64,000 nucleotides of DNA, from contig CATWBO010000002.1 in the NCBI GenBank assembly GCA_958349055.1, positions 42,831-106,830 on the forward strand. Direction: 5' to 3'. Below, piece after piece: positions 43,339-53,497 of this stretch; positions within the stretch are counted from its first letter, which is position 1, and every line of letters starts with the position of its first letter. The position numbers and the translations under genes are program-made. The stretch is from an uncultured bacterium (lineage in GTDB: Bacteria > Actinomycetota > Coriobacteriia > Coriobacteriales > Coriobacteriaceae). Below the pieces are notes generated by a model that was not told where the DNA came from, did no database searches, and was given only the letters and a program-made list of their open reading frames with translations.

Positions 43339-44583
43339 ATGGCAGCTCGCGTCTGCCTGGTCCACTATCACGAGGTTGGACTGAAGGGCAAGAACCGCGC
43401 ACATTTTGAGCATATCCTCATGGATAACATCAAGGCGGCCTTGGCCGCCTTTTCCGTGAACGCCGTGTCTCGAATTTCCGGTTATATCCTCGTGACCTTT
43501 AACGAGCATCAGGCTGACGAGGCGGCGCGTGTCATTCGCACCGTTCCCGGCGTCGCCCGTGTGTCCCTGGCATACCACACCAACCGCGACCCGCAGGAGT
43601 ACTGCGCCGCCGCCGTCAAGGCGCTGCGCGAGTTCGGTCCCTTCGATTCGTTTAAGGTGCATGCTAAGCGCTCCAACACCGACTATGAGCTTACCTCCAT
43701 CGATATCAACCGTCAGGTTGGCGAGGTGCTGTGCGAGGCGTTTCCCGATAAAAAGGTCCAGATGTACGACCCCGACGCGATGGTGCATGTGCTGGTGGTC
43801 CAGGGCAGCGTCTATGTGTATGCGCGCTCCGAGCGCGGCGTGGGCGGCCTGCCGGTGGGTTCTGCCGGCAAGGTTGTGACGCTGCTGTCTTCGGGTATCG
43901 ATTCGCCCGTGTCGACGTGGATGCTCGCCCGCCGCGGCGCCGTGTGCGTACCGGTGCATTTCTCCGGTCGTCCGCAGACGCCCGATACGAGTGAGTATCT
44001 GGTGCAGGACATCATCCGTGCCCTTGCGCCGGGAGTCCAGATCGGCCGTCTGTACGTGGTTCCGTTTGGCGACTGCCAGCGCGAGATTTCGGTCACCTGC
44101 CCCAGCAACCTGCGCGTGATCATGTATCGCCGCATCATGTATTCGGTTGCCGAGCGCATCGCGCATATCGAGGGCGCCAAGGCTATCGTGACCGGTGAGT
44201 CGCTTGGCCAGGTCGCCTCTCAGACGCTCGAGAACATCATGGCTGTCAACGAGGCTGTGAAGATTCCCGTGTTCCGTCCGCTCATCGGCTCGGACAAGCA
44301 GGAGATCATTGCGCGTGCCGAGGAAATCGGTACATTCGACATCTCGACCGAGGCCGCGCCCGACTGTTGCACGCTCTTTATGCCGCGCCGTCCCGAGACG
44401 CACGCCAAGCTCGATGCCGTTCATGAGGCCTGGGAGCTGTTCGATCACGAGGAGATGATTGAGCGCTTGCTCAAGCAGACCGAGTACATCGACTTTGAGA
44501 GCAACACGTATAAGGCTCCTAAGACCTTAAAACGCAAACATTCGGAGCTCGCTCCGCGTGAGATTTATCAAGATCACGACTAG
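43339..44583 (+). CDS. thiI: tRNA 4-thiouridine synthase ThiI
   Basis: Adenylates and thiolates U8 of tRNA and may donate sulfur for thiamine. An N-terminal ferredoxin-like/THUMP region (VHYHEVGLKGKNRAHFEHIL) precedes the PP-loop LLSSGIDSPVSTWMLARRG. The 414-residue protein lacks the C-terminal rhodanese domain and is the short Gram-positive form. It starts directly after the rpoZ stop. Confidence 0.95.
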   Translation: MAARVCLVHYHEVGLKGKNRAHFEHILMDNIKAALAAFSVNAVSRISGYILVTFNEHQADEAARVIRTVPGVARVSLAYHTNRDPQEYCAAAVKALREFGPFDSFKVHAKRSNTDYELTSIDINRQVGEVLCEAFPDKKVQMYDPDAMVHVLVVQGSVYVYARSERGVGGLPVGSAGKVVTLLSSGIDSPVSTWMLARRGAVCVPVHFSGRPQTPDTSEYLVQDIIRALAPGVQIGRLYVVPFGDCQREISVTCPSNLRVIMYRRIMYSVAERIAHIEGAKAIVTGESLGQVASQTLENIMAVNEAVKIPVFRPLIGSDKQEIIARAEEIGTFDISTEAAPDCCTLFMPRRPETHAKLDAVHEAWELFDHEEMIERLLKQTEYIDFESNTYKAPKTLKRKHSELAPREIYQDHD

Positions 44584-44593
44584 TCCCTGCATA

Positions 44594-44625
44594 AACCGAC
44601 GATACGTTTGTATCGTCGGTTTTTT
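44594..44625 (+). terminator. Terminator after thiI
   Basis: A perfect 11-bp stem (AACCGACGATA with TATCGTCGGTT) around CGTTTG, followed by TTTT. Confidence 0.9.
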
Positions 44626-44700
44626 GTTATCTGGGTAAACAATGTCAAAATGTTCATTCGCTGACGTGTGACTGAATAAATGGACATGTTTGCGCAAGGT

Positions 44701-44720
44701 TTTGGTCAGCTTTTGGTTTG
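44701..44720 (+). promoter_or_regulatory. Putative competence-regulon box, copy 2
   Basis: TTTGGTCAGCTTTTGGTTTG, 77 nt before the comEA start and just after the thiI terminator. Identical over all 20 nt to 15300-15319 before yraN-comM-dprA. No other copy was noticed in the window. Confidence 0.6.
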
Positions 44721-44796
44721 ACCGTCAAAACTGGTTTGCCCGAGCGGTTCGCTCGGCTGCGATTTCCTGACACGATGGTGTTGGGAGGTTTTTGCT

Positions 44797-45507
44797 ATGG
44801 CGCAGCGCGAACAACACGAACGGGTCAAGCGAATGGACCGCTGGGCGGGCAAGTTGCTCGGGCATAAGGCAGTAGTCGTGGCGATGCTCGTCGTCATTGC
44901 GATGGCGAGCGGCTTGGCGATGGCGAGCTTTGGTGACCGCTCCGGCAATGTTTCGTTTGGGCGCGTTGAGGACTCGGGTCCATCGGCGGAGCCGGGGTCC
45001 GGCGATCTTTCGGACGATGCATCCGATGGGTCTTCGTCTAAGGCGTCTGCCGAAACGGAGGTGTACGTCGATGTAGATGGTGCCGTTGCATCCCCGGGCG
45101 TGTACCGGCTTCAAGATGGAGCGCGGGTATCCCAGGCGATTGATGCTGCCGGAGGGCTAACGGCAGAGGCGGATGTGACGGGGCTTAACCGTGCTTCGAA
45201 AGTCACGGATGGACAAAAGATCTATGTGCCGACAGTGGGGGAGCAGCAGGCGGCTTTGGCGGCTGGCGGGGCCGATGGCGGCGCCGCTGCGGCATCGGGC
45301 AGGGGCGCTTCGTCGGGGCTTGTGAACATCAATACGGCAAGTGCGGCAGAATTGCAGACGCTTTCGGGCATCGGTCCCTCTATGGCCCAGTCGATTATCG
45401 ACGAGCGGACCCAAAACGGCGCTTTTGCCTCGGTCGACGACCTGATGCGTGTGTCGGGAATCGGCGAGAAGAAACTCGCCAAAATCAAAGATTGCATCTG
45501 CGTATGA
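44797..45507 (+). CDS. comEA: Competence protein ComEA
   Basis: Membrane-anchored receptor that binds transforming double-stranded DNA outside the cell. One membrane segment (about residues 25-47) is followed by a Ser/Asp/Gly linker, a SLBB domain (VYVDVDGAVASPGVYRLQDG), a Gly/Ala linker and a C-terminal helix-hairpin-helix DNA-binding domain (VNINTASAAELQTLSGIGPS). 236 residues. GGGAGG precedes ATG 44797. The stop overlaps comEC (ATGA). Confidence 0.96.
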   Translation: MAQREQHERVKRMDRWAGKLLGHKAVVVAMLVVIAMASGLAMASFGDRSGNVSFGRVEDSGPSAEPGSGDLSDDASDGSSSKASAETEVYVDVDGAVASPGVYRLQDGARVSQAIDAAGGLTAEADVTGLNRASKVTDGQKIYVPTVGEQQAALAAGGADGGAAAASGRGASSGLVNINTASAAELQTLSGIGPSMAQSIIDERTQNGAFASVDDLMRVSGIGEKKLAKIKDCICV

Positions 45508-47807
45508 GTGCGACCGAGCGTGAGCACGTGATGCCTCCACGGCCATTGTTGCCGTGGACGATGGCCCTTTGTGCCGGCTTGTGTGCGAGTTGCGGCTTGG
45601 TGCTTAACGTGACGGCTGATGCGCTACTGGGAGAAGGACTGACTTCCGTCACGTTACTCTGGGGCATTCCCGTTGTGGCTGTGGCGTTCGTCGTATTGGC
45701 TCGGTCTTGCATGCGTCTTGTGCGATGGAAGCGATGTCTGTATGCCGCGGCGGTCGGACTCGTGGCGGGAGCGATCGTGTCCGCGGGGTGGGCGATAGGT
45801 GCCCTCCGAGCTTCCAACGCTCTGGATGGACGGGCTGCAAGCAGTCTTGAGTTTGTGGTGCAGGGCGATCCGTCTATCAACGATGATGCGTATTCCTATA
45901 CCTGTGACGCGATCGCGGACGGTTGGCGCGTGGGTGCCGTTCGATTATCGTGCGATCGCGAGCTCAGTGCTGGGTCGCGCGTGCGTGTCATTGGCCGCGT
46001 TTCGCGCTTCGAGAATGATGCGTATGGGCGTTCGCGCGTGCTTCGGGGTGAGCTACGCAAGGTTAAGGCTGTCCGGATTGTGTCGATCGATGGGGGCTCT
46101 CCAGGGCCGTTGCTTCGGCTGCGAAATGAGCTGCTTGCCGCCATTGCTCCCGCGACCGATCCGGCGCGCTCGCTCATTGCCGGCGTTGTCTGCGGACGTT
46201 CGTCCGAGCTGCGCGCCCAGCCGGCGGGCGAATGGTTTTCGGTGACGGGAACGGCGCATCTCATTGCCGTCTCGGGCAGTCATCTTGCCGTCGTAGGGTT
46301 TGTGATCGAGGGCGCCCTGCAAAAGACGCGCTACTCGCGTGGGCTGCAGCGGGCGCTTTTGGCGGTAACGCTTGTGGCCTACGCCGCCTTTACAGGTGCA
46401 TCACCCTCGGCTGTTCGTGCGTGCTGCATGGTGTTCGCGACGCTTGTCGCCAACGGTGCCGGGCGTCGTCGGCACGGCCTTTCGGCGCTCTTCGTAACCA
46501 TGTCCATCTTTGTGCTACTGCGGCCGACGGTGCTGTTTGAGATGGGCTTTCAGCTTTCATGCGCCAGCGTCTTAGCCATTCTGTGCTTTTGCCCCTATGT
46601 GACCTACGCTTTGGGTGAGCTGGGTGTGCCATCGGGCGTTGCCAGCATGCTTTCCGTCACGCTGTGCTCGCAACTGGCGACACTTCCCATTGCCATTCCT
46701 GCCTTCGGTACGTTCTCGCTCATTGCTCCGCTGGCAAATGCGGTCATCGGTCCGGTGGTGAGCGTACTGCTCGCTGTGTCGATCGTGCTGGCTCCCTTTT
46801 CGCTCGTGGGACCGTTGCGGACTTGGGCGCTCGTTGTGCCCATGATTGCCGCCCGTTGCGCGCTGTTCTTCGAGCAGCTGTTTGCCGCCATGCCGGGTGC
46901 ATCCGTGAGCGTGCCGCCCGATAGCATGTGGATTTACCTAGTGCCGTGTTTGCTGGCGGTTCTGCTGGTCTGGTGGCCTCGTCCCCGTGCACGTCCTATG
47001 GCGGTGGGGCTTGCATGTCTGGTGCTCTTGGCTGCGATTCCGTACGTCTATTGGGATCGATTTGCTCCGCCTTCGGTGACGGTGCTCGATGTGGGCCAGG
47101 CCGATGCGATTCTTATCCGCCAGGGCGGCGCAGTAGCGCTCGTCGACTGTGGGCTCGACGAGCGTGTGGTGGCGGCGTTGGTTCGCAATAACGTGCACCA
47201 TATCGATGCCGTCTTTGTGACGCATTGGGATGAGGACCACTGGGGTGGTTTGCCTGCCGTGCTCGAACAGTTTTCGGTCGGAACGATTGGCGTGGCGGCG
47301 GATGCGCTGGAGGATGCCCCTGCCGAGGTACTGAACCGATCTGGCGTGGAGTATCGGCAGGTGCGGCGTGGAGATACCGTTGACATTGGCGCATTTTGCG
47401 CCCGCGCGATGTGGCCATTCGAGTCCGTGGATGGCGAGGGCAACGAAGACTCGCTTGTCCTGCTGCTCTCCTATGCTCAGGAAGGCAAGGGCCTGCGCAT
47501 GCTCCTCACCGGTGATGCCGAACTCGATCAAGAACGGGAATTCGTGCAGGAGGTGGGGGATATCGATGTCCTTAAGCTTGGGCATCACGGCTCCAAGGTC
47601 TCGGTCGACGGCGAGCTGCTGGATGTCCTAAGGCCCGAACTCTCCATTGCGAGCGCCGGCGAAGGCAACCGCTATGGTCATCCGTCGGATGCCTGCGTCG
47701 ATGCCGTGAGGGAAGCGGGCGGGGCCTTCGCGTGCACGATTGAACACGGCGACATCACTATTACGCCGACCGCGAAGGGCTTTGCCATGCGATGCCAGCG
47801 ACCATAA
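45504..47807 (+). CDS. comEC: DNA internalisation channel ComEC/Rec2
   Basis: Forms the inner-membrane channel for single-stranded transforming DNA. N-terminal membrane helices and an OB-like segment are followed by the competence domain (GTAHLIAVSGSHLAVVGFVI) with multiple helices, and then a metallo-beta-lactamase domain (VLDVGQADAILIRQGG, THWDEDHWGGLP, LKLGHHGSKVS) thought to degrade the non-transported strand. About 767 residues, complete. ATG 45504 overlaps the comEA stop; ATG 45531 is an alternative. No comEB lies between. Confidence 0.96.
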   Translation: MSATEREHVMPPRPLLPWTMALCAGLCASCGLVLNVTADALLGEGLTSVTLLWGIPVVAVAFVVLARSCMRLVRWKRCLYAAAVGLVAGAIVSAGWAIGALRASNALDGRAASSLEFVVQGDPSINDDAYSYTCDAIADGWRVGAVRLSCDRELSAGSRVRVIGRVSRFENDAYGRSRVLRGELRKVKAVRIVSIDGGSPGPLLRLRNELLAAIAPATDPARSLIAGVVCGRSSELRAQPAGEWFSVTGTAHLIAVSGSHLAVVGFVIEGALQKTRYSRGLQRALLAVTLVAYAAFTGASPSAVRACCMVFATLVANGAGRRRHGLSALFVTMSIFVLLRPTVLFEMGFQLSCASVLAILCFCPYVTYALGELGVPSGVASMLSVTLCSQLATLPIAIPAFGTFSLIAPLANAVIGPVVSVLLAVSIVLAPFSLVGPLRTWALVVPMIAARCALFFEQLFAAMPGASVSVPPDSMWIYLVPCLLAVLLVWWPRPRARPMAVGLACLVLLAAIPYVYWDRFAPPSVTVLDVGQADAILIRQGGAVALVDCGLDERVVAALVRNNVHHIDAVFVTHWDEDHWGGLPAVLEQFSVGTIGVAADALEDAPAEVLNRSGVEYRQVRRGDTVDIGAFCARAMWPFESVDGEGNEDSLVLLLSYAQEGKGLRMLLTGDAELDQEREFVQEVGDIDVLKLGHHGSKVSVDGELLDVLRPELSIASAGEGNRYGHPSDACVDAVREAGGAFACTIEHGDITITPTAKGFAMRCQRP

Positions 47808-47815
47808 CGACGTCG

Positions 47816-47845
47816 TTGGCGCACCATAGGTCCCTGGGCTAGAAT
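47816..47845 (+). promoter_or_regulatory. Putative promoter of holA
   Basis: TTGGCG (47816-47821), an 18-bp spacer and TAGAAT (47840-47845), 40 nt before the holA start. It allows holA to be expressed independently of competence. Confidence 0.55.
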
Positions 47846-47885
47846 GACACGGTACGAACACGAGGGCCTGTGAGAGGGGAGCGCG

Positions 47886-48848
47886 ATGTCTGAAAACGGT
47901 CTGCTGCCGGCATATCTGATCGTCGGTACCGACGGAGTCAAGCGCGACCACGCCGTCTCGCGTATGAAGGCTCGCTTGGAAAAGTCGGGCATGGTCGAGT
48001 TCAACCTCGACGAGCGCGACATGTCCAAGGACCCCGATATCGAGTCGATCATCGGCTCGCTCAATACTTTTCCCATGGGTAGCGAGTTTCGTCTGGTAAT
48101 CCTCGACGGCTGCTCAAAGCTCGCCAAGTCGGTTTCAGAGCCGCTCGTCGAATACCTCGCAAGTCCCAGTCCTACGACGGTCTGCCTCATCATCGCCGAC
48201 TCACTTGCCAAGAACACTCGCCTGTATAAGGCGATCGCCAAGATCGACAAGAAGGCCGTCATCGATTGCTCGGGCACCAAGCGCTGGGAGCTGCCGCGCC
48301 GCGTGCAGCAGATGGCGACGCAGCACGGCAAGTCTATCTCCACGGCTGCTGCCGAGGAGCTCGTCTCGCGCTCGGGCGAAAACACCCGTATGCTCGATAA
48401 CGACCTGGCAAAGCTCGCCCAGATGGTCGAGGCGCCCCAGATTGAGCTTGCCGATGTGGAGCGTTGGATCGTGCGTACGGCCGAGGTTCAGCCCTGGGAC
48501 TTCCTCAACGCCGTCTCGGCCCGCGACATGCGCCGTTCGCTCGAGCTCTTTAAACTGCTGCCCTCCAAGAGCTACGTGTGGACCTACACGCTGCTGTGCG
48601 GGCGCATCCGCGAGCTGATCGTCGCCAAGGCGCTCGATGCGCGCGGACAGGGGCGTGAGCTTGCCGCAACGCTCAAACTCCAGTCCTGGCAGGTCAAGAA
48701 CCACCTGACCTGGGCGCGCCGGTTTTCGATGGCTGAACTCGTCGCGGCCCTCGAAGGTGCCGTTGATGTGGAGCTCGCGCTCAAGGGCTCGGCCGATTCG
48801 GAGACCGCGCTTTTGCTCTGGATTACGAACATCTTGAGAAAATCGTGA
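47886..48848 (+). CDS. holA: DNA polymerase III subunit delta
   Basis: Clamp-loader wrench that opens the beta clamp. PAYLIVGTDGVKRDHAVSRM, the helical lid (AAAEELVSRSGENTRMLDND) and the C-terminal collar domain fit the family, 320 residues. The position after comEC and before rpsT is conserved in many Gram-positives. Confidence 0.93.
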   Translation: MSENGLLPAYLIVGTDGVKRDHAVSRMKARLEKSGMVEFNLDERDMSKDPDIESIIGSLNTFPMGSEFRLVILDGCSKLAKSVSEPLVEYLASPSPTTVCLIIADSLAKNTRLYKAIAKIDKKAVIDCSGTKRWELPRRVQQMATQHGKSISTAAAEELVSRSGENTRMLDNDLAKLAQMVEAPQIELADVERWIVRTAEVQPWDFLNAVSARDMRRSLELFKLLPSKSYVWTYTLLCGRIRELIVAKALDARGQGRELAATLKLQSWQVKNHLTWARRFSMAELVAALEGAVDVELALKGSADSETALLLWITNILRKS

Positions 48849-48897
48849 TGATACCTGCCTATTTGACAAATTCGTTCTATCCCTTTGAGGGGGAGCG

Positions 48898-48906
48898 TGC
48901 TATAGT
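48898..48906 (+). promoter_or_regulatory. Extended -10 of rpsT
   Basis: TGCTATAGT, identical to the rpmB core; a TTGACA at 48863 is too far upstream (32 bp) to be its -35. Leader about 70 nt. Confidence 0.55.
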
Positions 48907-48981
48907 AGGCGCTTGCATGACCTCACCGTGTCTCAGAGGTGTCATACATTTTTTGCAAGGAACTCGAAAGGAACTCCAGAA

Positions 48982-49248
48982 GTGGCAAACATCAAGTCTC
49001 AGAAGAAGCGTATCCGCACCAATGAGGCAGCTCGCATGCGTAACAAGGCTGTCAAGTCCGAGCTCAAGACGCTGACCAAGCACGTTCAGTCCGCCGTCGC
49101 CGAGGGCGACGCCGAGAAGGCCCAGGCTGCCCTCAAGACCGTCACCAAGCGTCTCGACATGGCTGCCGCCAAGCATGTTATCCACAAGAACCAGGCTTCC
49201 AACCGCAAGTCCGGTCTTGCCAAGCTCGTGAACAGCATCAACGCCTAA
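48982..49248 (+). CDS. rpsT: 30S ribosomal protein S20
   Basis: [27 protein letters not shown] and [17 protein letters not shown] are typical of S20, 88 residues. GTG 48982 has AAAGGA 9 nt upstream; the open frame continues back to 48913 but lacks similarity there. Separate transcription unit with its own promoter and terminator. Confidence 0.97.
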   Translation: MANIKSQKKRIRTNEAARMRNKAVKSELKTLTKHVQSAVAEGDAEKAQAALKTVTKRLDMAAAKHVIHKNQASNRKSGLAKLVNSINA

Positions 49249-49282
49249 GTTGTAAATTTCACACCATACAGATTACGCGCAT

Positions 49283-49319
49283 AAATGGAGCCTGTTTTAT
49301 GGAACAGGCTCCATTTTTT
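49283..49319 (+). terminator. Terminator after rpsT
   Basis: AATGGAGCCTGTT with AACAGGCTCCATT, a perfect 13-bp stem, followed by TTTT. It lies immediately upstream of the lepA promoter. Confidence 0.9.
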
Positions 49320-49331
49320 GTACCGCTCGGG

Positions 49332-49337
49332 TAAGAT
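49332..49337 (+). promoter_or_regulatory. Putative -10 of lepA (leaderless arrangement)
   Basis: TAAGAT ends 7 nt before the lepA ATG at 49345 and no Shine-Dalgarno is present. The preceding CCGCTCGGGTA also overlaps a TAGAAT before the first dnaJ (53441-53455). Confidence 0.4.
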
Positions 49338-49344
49338 AGTCCGC

Positions 49345-51156
49345 ATGAATACTTCAATTGACATTTCCCACATCCGCAACTTCTCGATTGTTGCGCACAT
49401 CGACCATGGCAAGTCCACGATCAGTGACCGCATCCTCGAGCTCACCCATACCGTCGACGAGCGCGATATGGAGTCGCAGCTACTCGATACGATGGACATC
49501 GAGCGCGAGCGCGGCATTACAATCAAGTCCAATGCCGTCCGCGTCTCCTATGATGCCGACGACGGCGAGACGTATCAGTTCAACCTGATCGATACGCCGG
49601 GCCACGTGGACTTTACCTACGAGGTCTCGCGTTCGCTGGCCGCCTGCGAGGGCGCGGTACTGGTCGTCGACGCCACGCAGGGCGTCGAGGCGCAGACCGT
49701 CTCCAACGCTACGCTCGCCATGAACGCCAATCTGGACATTGTGCCGGCCATCAACAAGATCGACTTGCCCTCGGCCCATCCCGATGAGGTTAAGACCGAG
49801 ATCGAGGATGACCTGGCGATTCCTGCCGATGATGCCGTGTGCGTATCGGGCAAGACTGGCGAAGGTATCCACGATCTGCTGGAGTCCATCGTCTTTTTGA
49901 TCTCTCCGCCTAAGGGCGATGCAAACGCTCCGCTCAAAGCGCTCATTCTGGATTCGTACTTTGACGAGTATCGCGGTGTGGTAGCCACGGTGCGCGTCTT
50001 CGATGGTTCCATCAAAAAGGGCGATACGCTGCGTATGATGCAGGCAGAAGGTGACTTTTTGGTCGACGGCGTGGGCGTCAAGCGTCCTGCAGAGACCCCG
50101 GTTGATGCGCTGACGGTTGGCGAGGTCGGTTACGTGGTCACGGGCTTGAAGGACCCCGAGGCCGTTCGCGTGGGCGACACCCTTACCTGGGCGTTGAACC
50201 CCTGCCCCGAGCCGCTTCCGGGCTACCGCGAGGCCAAGCCCATGGTCTATACGGGCCTGTTCCCGATCGACAACAAGGATTACGAGAACCTGCGCGACGC
50301 ACTCGATAAGCTCCACGTGAACGATCCGTCGTTGGTGTGGGAGCCCGAGACGTCCGTGGCACTCGGCTTTGGCTTCCGCGTGGGCTTCTTGGGCCTGCTG
50401 CACATGGAGGTCGTCAAGGAGCGCCTGGAGCGCGAGTTCAACCTGGACCTTATTGCCACGAGTCCTTCGGTCGACTATCACGTGTACAAGACCGATGGCG
50501 AGATGATCGATGTCCGCAGTCCGCAGGACCTGCCCGAGGCCACGCGTATCGAGCGCATCGAGGAGCCGTACCTCAAGGCTAAGATCATCTGTCCGCCCGA
50601 GTATACGGGTGCCGTCATGCAGCTCGCCATCGAGCACCGCGGCGTGACGACCGACATGATCCATCTCACGAGCAAATCGGTCGAGATGCGCTTCGATATG
50701 CCGCTCGCCGAGCTTATCTTGGACTTCTTTGACCAGCTCAAGAGCCGCACCAAGGGTTACGCCTCGTTGGACTACGAGTTCAACGAGTACCGTCCATCCG
50801 AGCTTGTGAAGCTCGATATCCTGCTTTCGGGCGACGAGGTGGACGCACTGTCGTTTATCGTCCACAAGGACAAGGCCTACGGTCTTGCCCGCGGCCTGTG
50901 CGACAAGCTCAAGGAGATTATTCCGCGTCAGCTGTTCGAGGTGCCCATCCAGGGTGCTATCGGCAACAAGATCATTGCCCGCTCCACCGTTAAGGCGCGT
51001 CGCAAGGATGTGCTTGCCAAGTGCTACGGCGGCGATATTTCGCGTAAGCGCAAACTGCTCGAGAAGCAGAAAGAGGGCAAGAAGCGCATGAAGGCCATCG
51101 GCTCGGTCGAGGTTCCTCAGGAGGCGTTTATGGCGATTCTCAAGGTGGACGAGTAG
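49345..51156 (+). CDS. lepA: Elongation factor 4 (LepA)
   Basis: Translational GTPase that can back-translocate stalled ribosomes and aid 30S assembly. [20 protein letters not shown] (G1), [12 protein letters not shown] (G2), DTPGHVDF (G3), NKIDLPSA (G4) and the LepA-specific C-terminus ([20 protein letters not shown]) are visible; 603 residues. ATG 49345 is chosen on family similarity; an in-frame GTG/TTG-type start at 49285 would run through the rpsT terminator. Confidence 0.96.
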   Translation: MNTSIDISHIRNFSIVAHIDHGKSTISDRILELTHTVDERDMESQLLDTMDIERERGITIKSNAVRVSYDADDGETYQFNLIDTPGHVDFTYEVSRSLAACEGAVLVVDATQGVEAQTVSNATLAMNANLDIVPAINKIDLPSAHPDEVKTEIEDDLAIPADDAVCVSGKTGEGIHDLLESIVFLISPPKGDANAPLKALILDSYFDEYRGVVATVRVFDGSIKKGDTLRMMQAEGDFLVDGVGVKRPAETPVDALTVGEVGYVVTGLKDPEAVRVGDTLTWALNPCPEPLPGYREAKPMVYTGLFPIDNKDYENLRDALDKLHVNDPSLVWEPETSVALGFGFRVGFLGLLHMEVVKERLEREFNLDLIATSPSVDYHVYKTDGEMIDVRSPQDLPEATRIERIEEPYLKAKIICPPEYTGAVMQLAIEHRGVTTDMIHLTSKSVEMRFDMPLAELILDFFDQLKSRTKGYASLDYEFNEYRPSELVKLDILLSGDEVDALSFIVHKDKAYGLARGLCDKLKEIIPRQLFEVPIQGAIGNKIIARSTVKARRKDVLAKCYGGDISRKRKLLEKQKEGKKRMKAIGSVEVPQEAFMAILKVDE

Positions 51157-51160
51157 GTCT

Positions 51161-52204
51161 ATGGCGCTTTCCGAATATAGTCAGCGGCTGCTGGGCGCCT
51201 ATGCCGAGCAGCCGTTCCTTATGGCTCCCATGGCGGGCGTGACCGACCCCGCCTACCGCATCATGTGCCGCCGCCGCGGTGCCAACCTTGCCTACAGCGA
51301 GATGGTGAGCGTGGCGGGCCTTGCCTATGCCAGCAACAAGACCTGGCGCCTGGTGCTACCGGCCGATGAGGAACAGCAGATTTGCGTGCAACTCTTTGGC
51401 TCCAAGCCCGATCAGTTTGCGAGCGCCGTCGCCGCTGTCGAGGAGCGCGTTGGCGATCGCCTGTCGCTCATCGATATCAATATGGCATGCCCCGCCCGCA
51501 AGGTCGTTACCAAGGCCGAGGGCTCGGCGCTCATGCGCACGCCTGATCTGGCGGAGAAGATCGTCGAGGCCACGGTGGGTGCGGCGCACGTGCCCGTGAC
51601 CGTCAAGATTCGCAAGGGCTTTTATGCCGAGGACCGCAATGCCGCAACATTTGCCCAGATGCTTGAGGGTGCAGGGGCTGCCGCAGTCGCCGTGCATGGA
51701 CGTTGCGCCACACAGCTCTACACGGGCCAGGCCGATTGGTCGGTCGTCGATGAGGTCGCAGATGCCGTCGAGATTCCCGTGATCGGTTCGGGCGACGTGT
51801 TCTGCGCCGAGGATGCCGCGGAGCATCTGCGCAACTCGGGTGCCAGCGCGGTGTTCATCGCGCGCGGTATCTACGGTAATCCCTGGGTCTTTGGTGATGC
51901 TCGCGCTCTTGCGCTCGATGGCATACCGGTGCCGCCGCGCAGCTCCGTCGAGCGCCTGGACGCCCTGCGTGAGCACCTAACGCTGACGCATGAGCTCCTG
52001 CCGCTCATGTCGCGCGCCCGCACGTACGCAAGCTGGTACTTAAAAGGCATGCCCCATGCCGCCGCTTGGCGTGCCCAGGTGGTGCGCTGCTCCACGTATG
52101 AGGAGTTCATGGCACTGGTCGATGAGATCGAGCGCGATGTGGTGGCCTGCGAGGCTGCCCTTGCTGCCGGAGAATCGGTGCCCCCTCATCCGCTGGAGGC
52201 GTAA
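51161..52204 (+). CDS. dusB: tRNA-dihydrouridine synthase (DusB-type)
   Basis: FMN-dependent reduction of uridines in tRNA. LMAPMAGVTDPAYRIMCRRR, INMACPARKVVTKAEGSALM (catalytic Cys; usually NMGCP), VKIRKGF and AVHGRCATQLYTG match Dus proteins, then IGSGDVFCAEDA. 347 residues. It follows lepA by 4 nt and precedes hemW by 2 nt. Confidence 0.92.
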   Translation: MALSEYSQRLLGAYAEQPFLMAPMAGVTDPAYRIMCRRRGANLAYSEMVSVAGLAYASNKTWRLVLPADEEQQICVQLFGSKPDQFASAVAAVEERVGDRLSLIDINMACPARKVVTKAEGSALMRTPDLAEKIVEATVGAAHVPVTVKIRKGFYAEDRNAATFAQMLEGAGAAAVAVHGRCATQLYTGQADWSVVDEVADAVEIPVIGSGDVFCAEDAAEHLRNSGASAVFIARGIYGNPWVFGDARALALDGIPVPPRSSVERLDALREHLTLTHELLPLMSRARTYASWYLKGMPHAAAWRAQVVRCSTYEEFMALVDEIERDVVACEAALAAGESVPPHPLEA

Positions 52205-52206
52205 GG

Positions 52207-53439
52207 GTGGCCGTTACCGCGCTGTATTCGCACGTGCCGTTCTGTGCCCAAAAGTGCCGCTACTGCGACTTTGATTCGCGCAGTTTCGCTCCGTGCGAGC
52301 TGGGTGATGCGCTCGATGCCTATTTTGAGCAGATGTACGCGCGCCTCGATGCTTTTGGCAAGGCTGGGGCCCTCGACCAGATCCGCACCGTCTATGTTGG
52401 CGGCGGCACGCCGTCGCTGGCGGGGGAGCGCCTGGTGGAGCTGGCGCGGCGTATTCGTGCGTGGCTCGCCCCCGTTGAGTTTACCTGCGAGGCTAATCCC
52501 GAGTCGCTGACCGCCGAGCTAGCCGTTGCACTTGCCAAGGTTGGTGTCACACGCGTTTCTCTGGGCGTGCAAACGCTCGATAACACCGAACTTACCGCCA
52601 TCGGCCGTATTCATGATGCCGATCGGGCGCTCGCTGCCATCGCGACGGTCAAGAACGCTGGGCTTGACGTGTCGTGCGACCTTATGTGCGGACTTCCTGG
52701 GCAGACCGCAGCGAGTTGGAAGCGTACGCTCGATGGCGTGCTGGCGGCGGCTCCGCATCATGTGTCGGTTTACCCGCTCACGCTCGAGGAGGGGACGCCC
52801 CTCTATCGCATGGCGTGCCGCGACGAGTCGCTCGAGCCCGATGAGGATTTTCAGGCCGCCTGCATGGACGTGGCGCGCGAGCGTATGGGTGCGGCCGGCT
52901 ATCACCCGTATGAGGTCGCAAGCTACGCGCTTGACGGCCATGAGTGCGCCCACAACATTGCCTATTGGACCGGACAGGGCTACCTGGGCCTGGGCCGTTC
53001 TGCCGCCGGTATGCTCGATGCCGAGGATTTCGACCGTCTTGCAGGGCTGTTCCCCGGCGTGTCTTCTCGAGGCGATGCGCACCGCGTGCGTCTGGTGCAA
53101 CGCGACGATGCCGCGACGGCGTTCGAGGCCGAATATCTGTCGCAGCGCGAGGCTGCGGCCGAAGACCTGATGCTCGCCTGTCGCATGACACGCGGTGTTG
53201 GGCCCGACCTGTTGGTTCGCGCGGCTTGCGTCATCCCAACGGATGAGCTGGCGGCTGCCTGCGATCGCGCGCTCGAATTGGGTCTTGCCACGTGGGTGCT
53301 CGAGGCGCCCGGGGTCCATGAGGGCCCCTTCACTTCGGCCGATGTCATCACGGGCCATGTTCGAGCTCGTTTAGCGCCGACACACCTGGGTTGGCTCGAT
53401 GGAAATGTTCTGTTCGAGCTGTTTTGGGGTCTAGCTTAG
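52207..53439 (+). CDS. hemW: Radical SAM heme chaperone HemW
   Basis: Related to coproporphyrinogen oxidase HemN but carrying the HemW pattern: YSHVPFCAQKCRYCDF has the CxxxCxxC cluster at the extreme N-terminus, with VYVGGGTPSLAG and SLGVQTLDN. 410 residues from GTG 52207. Family members move heme into respiratory proteins. A true coproporphyrinogen dehydrogenase role is less likely. The lepA-hemW order is conserved in Gram-positives, where dnaJ often follows. Confidence 0.88.
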   Translation: MAVTALYSHVPFCAQKCRYCDFDSRSFAPCELGDALDAYFEQMYARLDAFGKAGALDQIRTVYVGGGTPSLAGERLVELARRIRAWLAPVEFTCEANPESLTAELAVALAKVGVTRVSLGVQTLDNTELTAIGRIHDADRALAAIATVKNAGLDVSCDLMCGLPGQTAASWKRTLDGVLAAAPHHVSVYPLTLEEGTPLYRMACRDESLEPDEDFQAACMDVARERMGAAGYHPYEVASYALDGHECAHNIAYWTGQGYLGLGRSAAGMLDAEDFDRLAGLFPGVSSRGDAHRVRLVQRDDAATAFEAEYLSQREAAAEDLMLACRMTRGVGPDLLVRAACVIPTDELAAACDRALELGLATWVLEAPGVHEGPFTSADVITGHVRARLAPTHLGWLDGNVLFELFWGLA

Positions 53440-53497
53440 GCCGCTCGGGTAGAATTACCGCAATATATACGCTGCTGTGAGCAGGAGGTTGCCGCGC

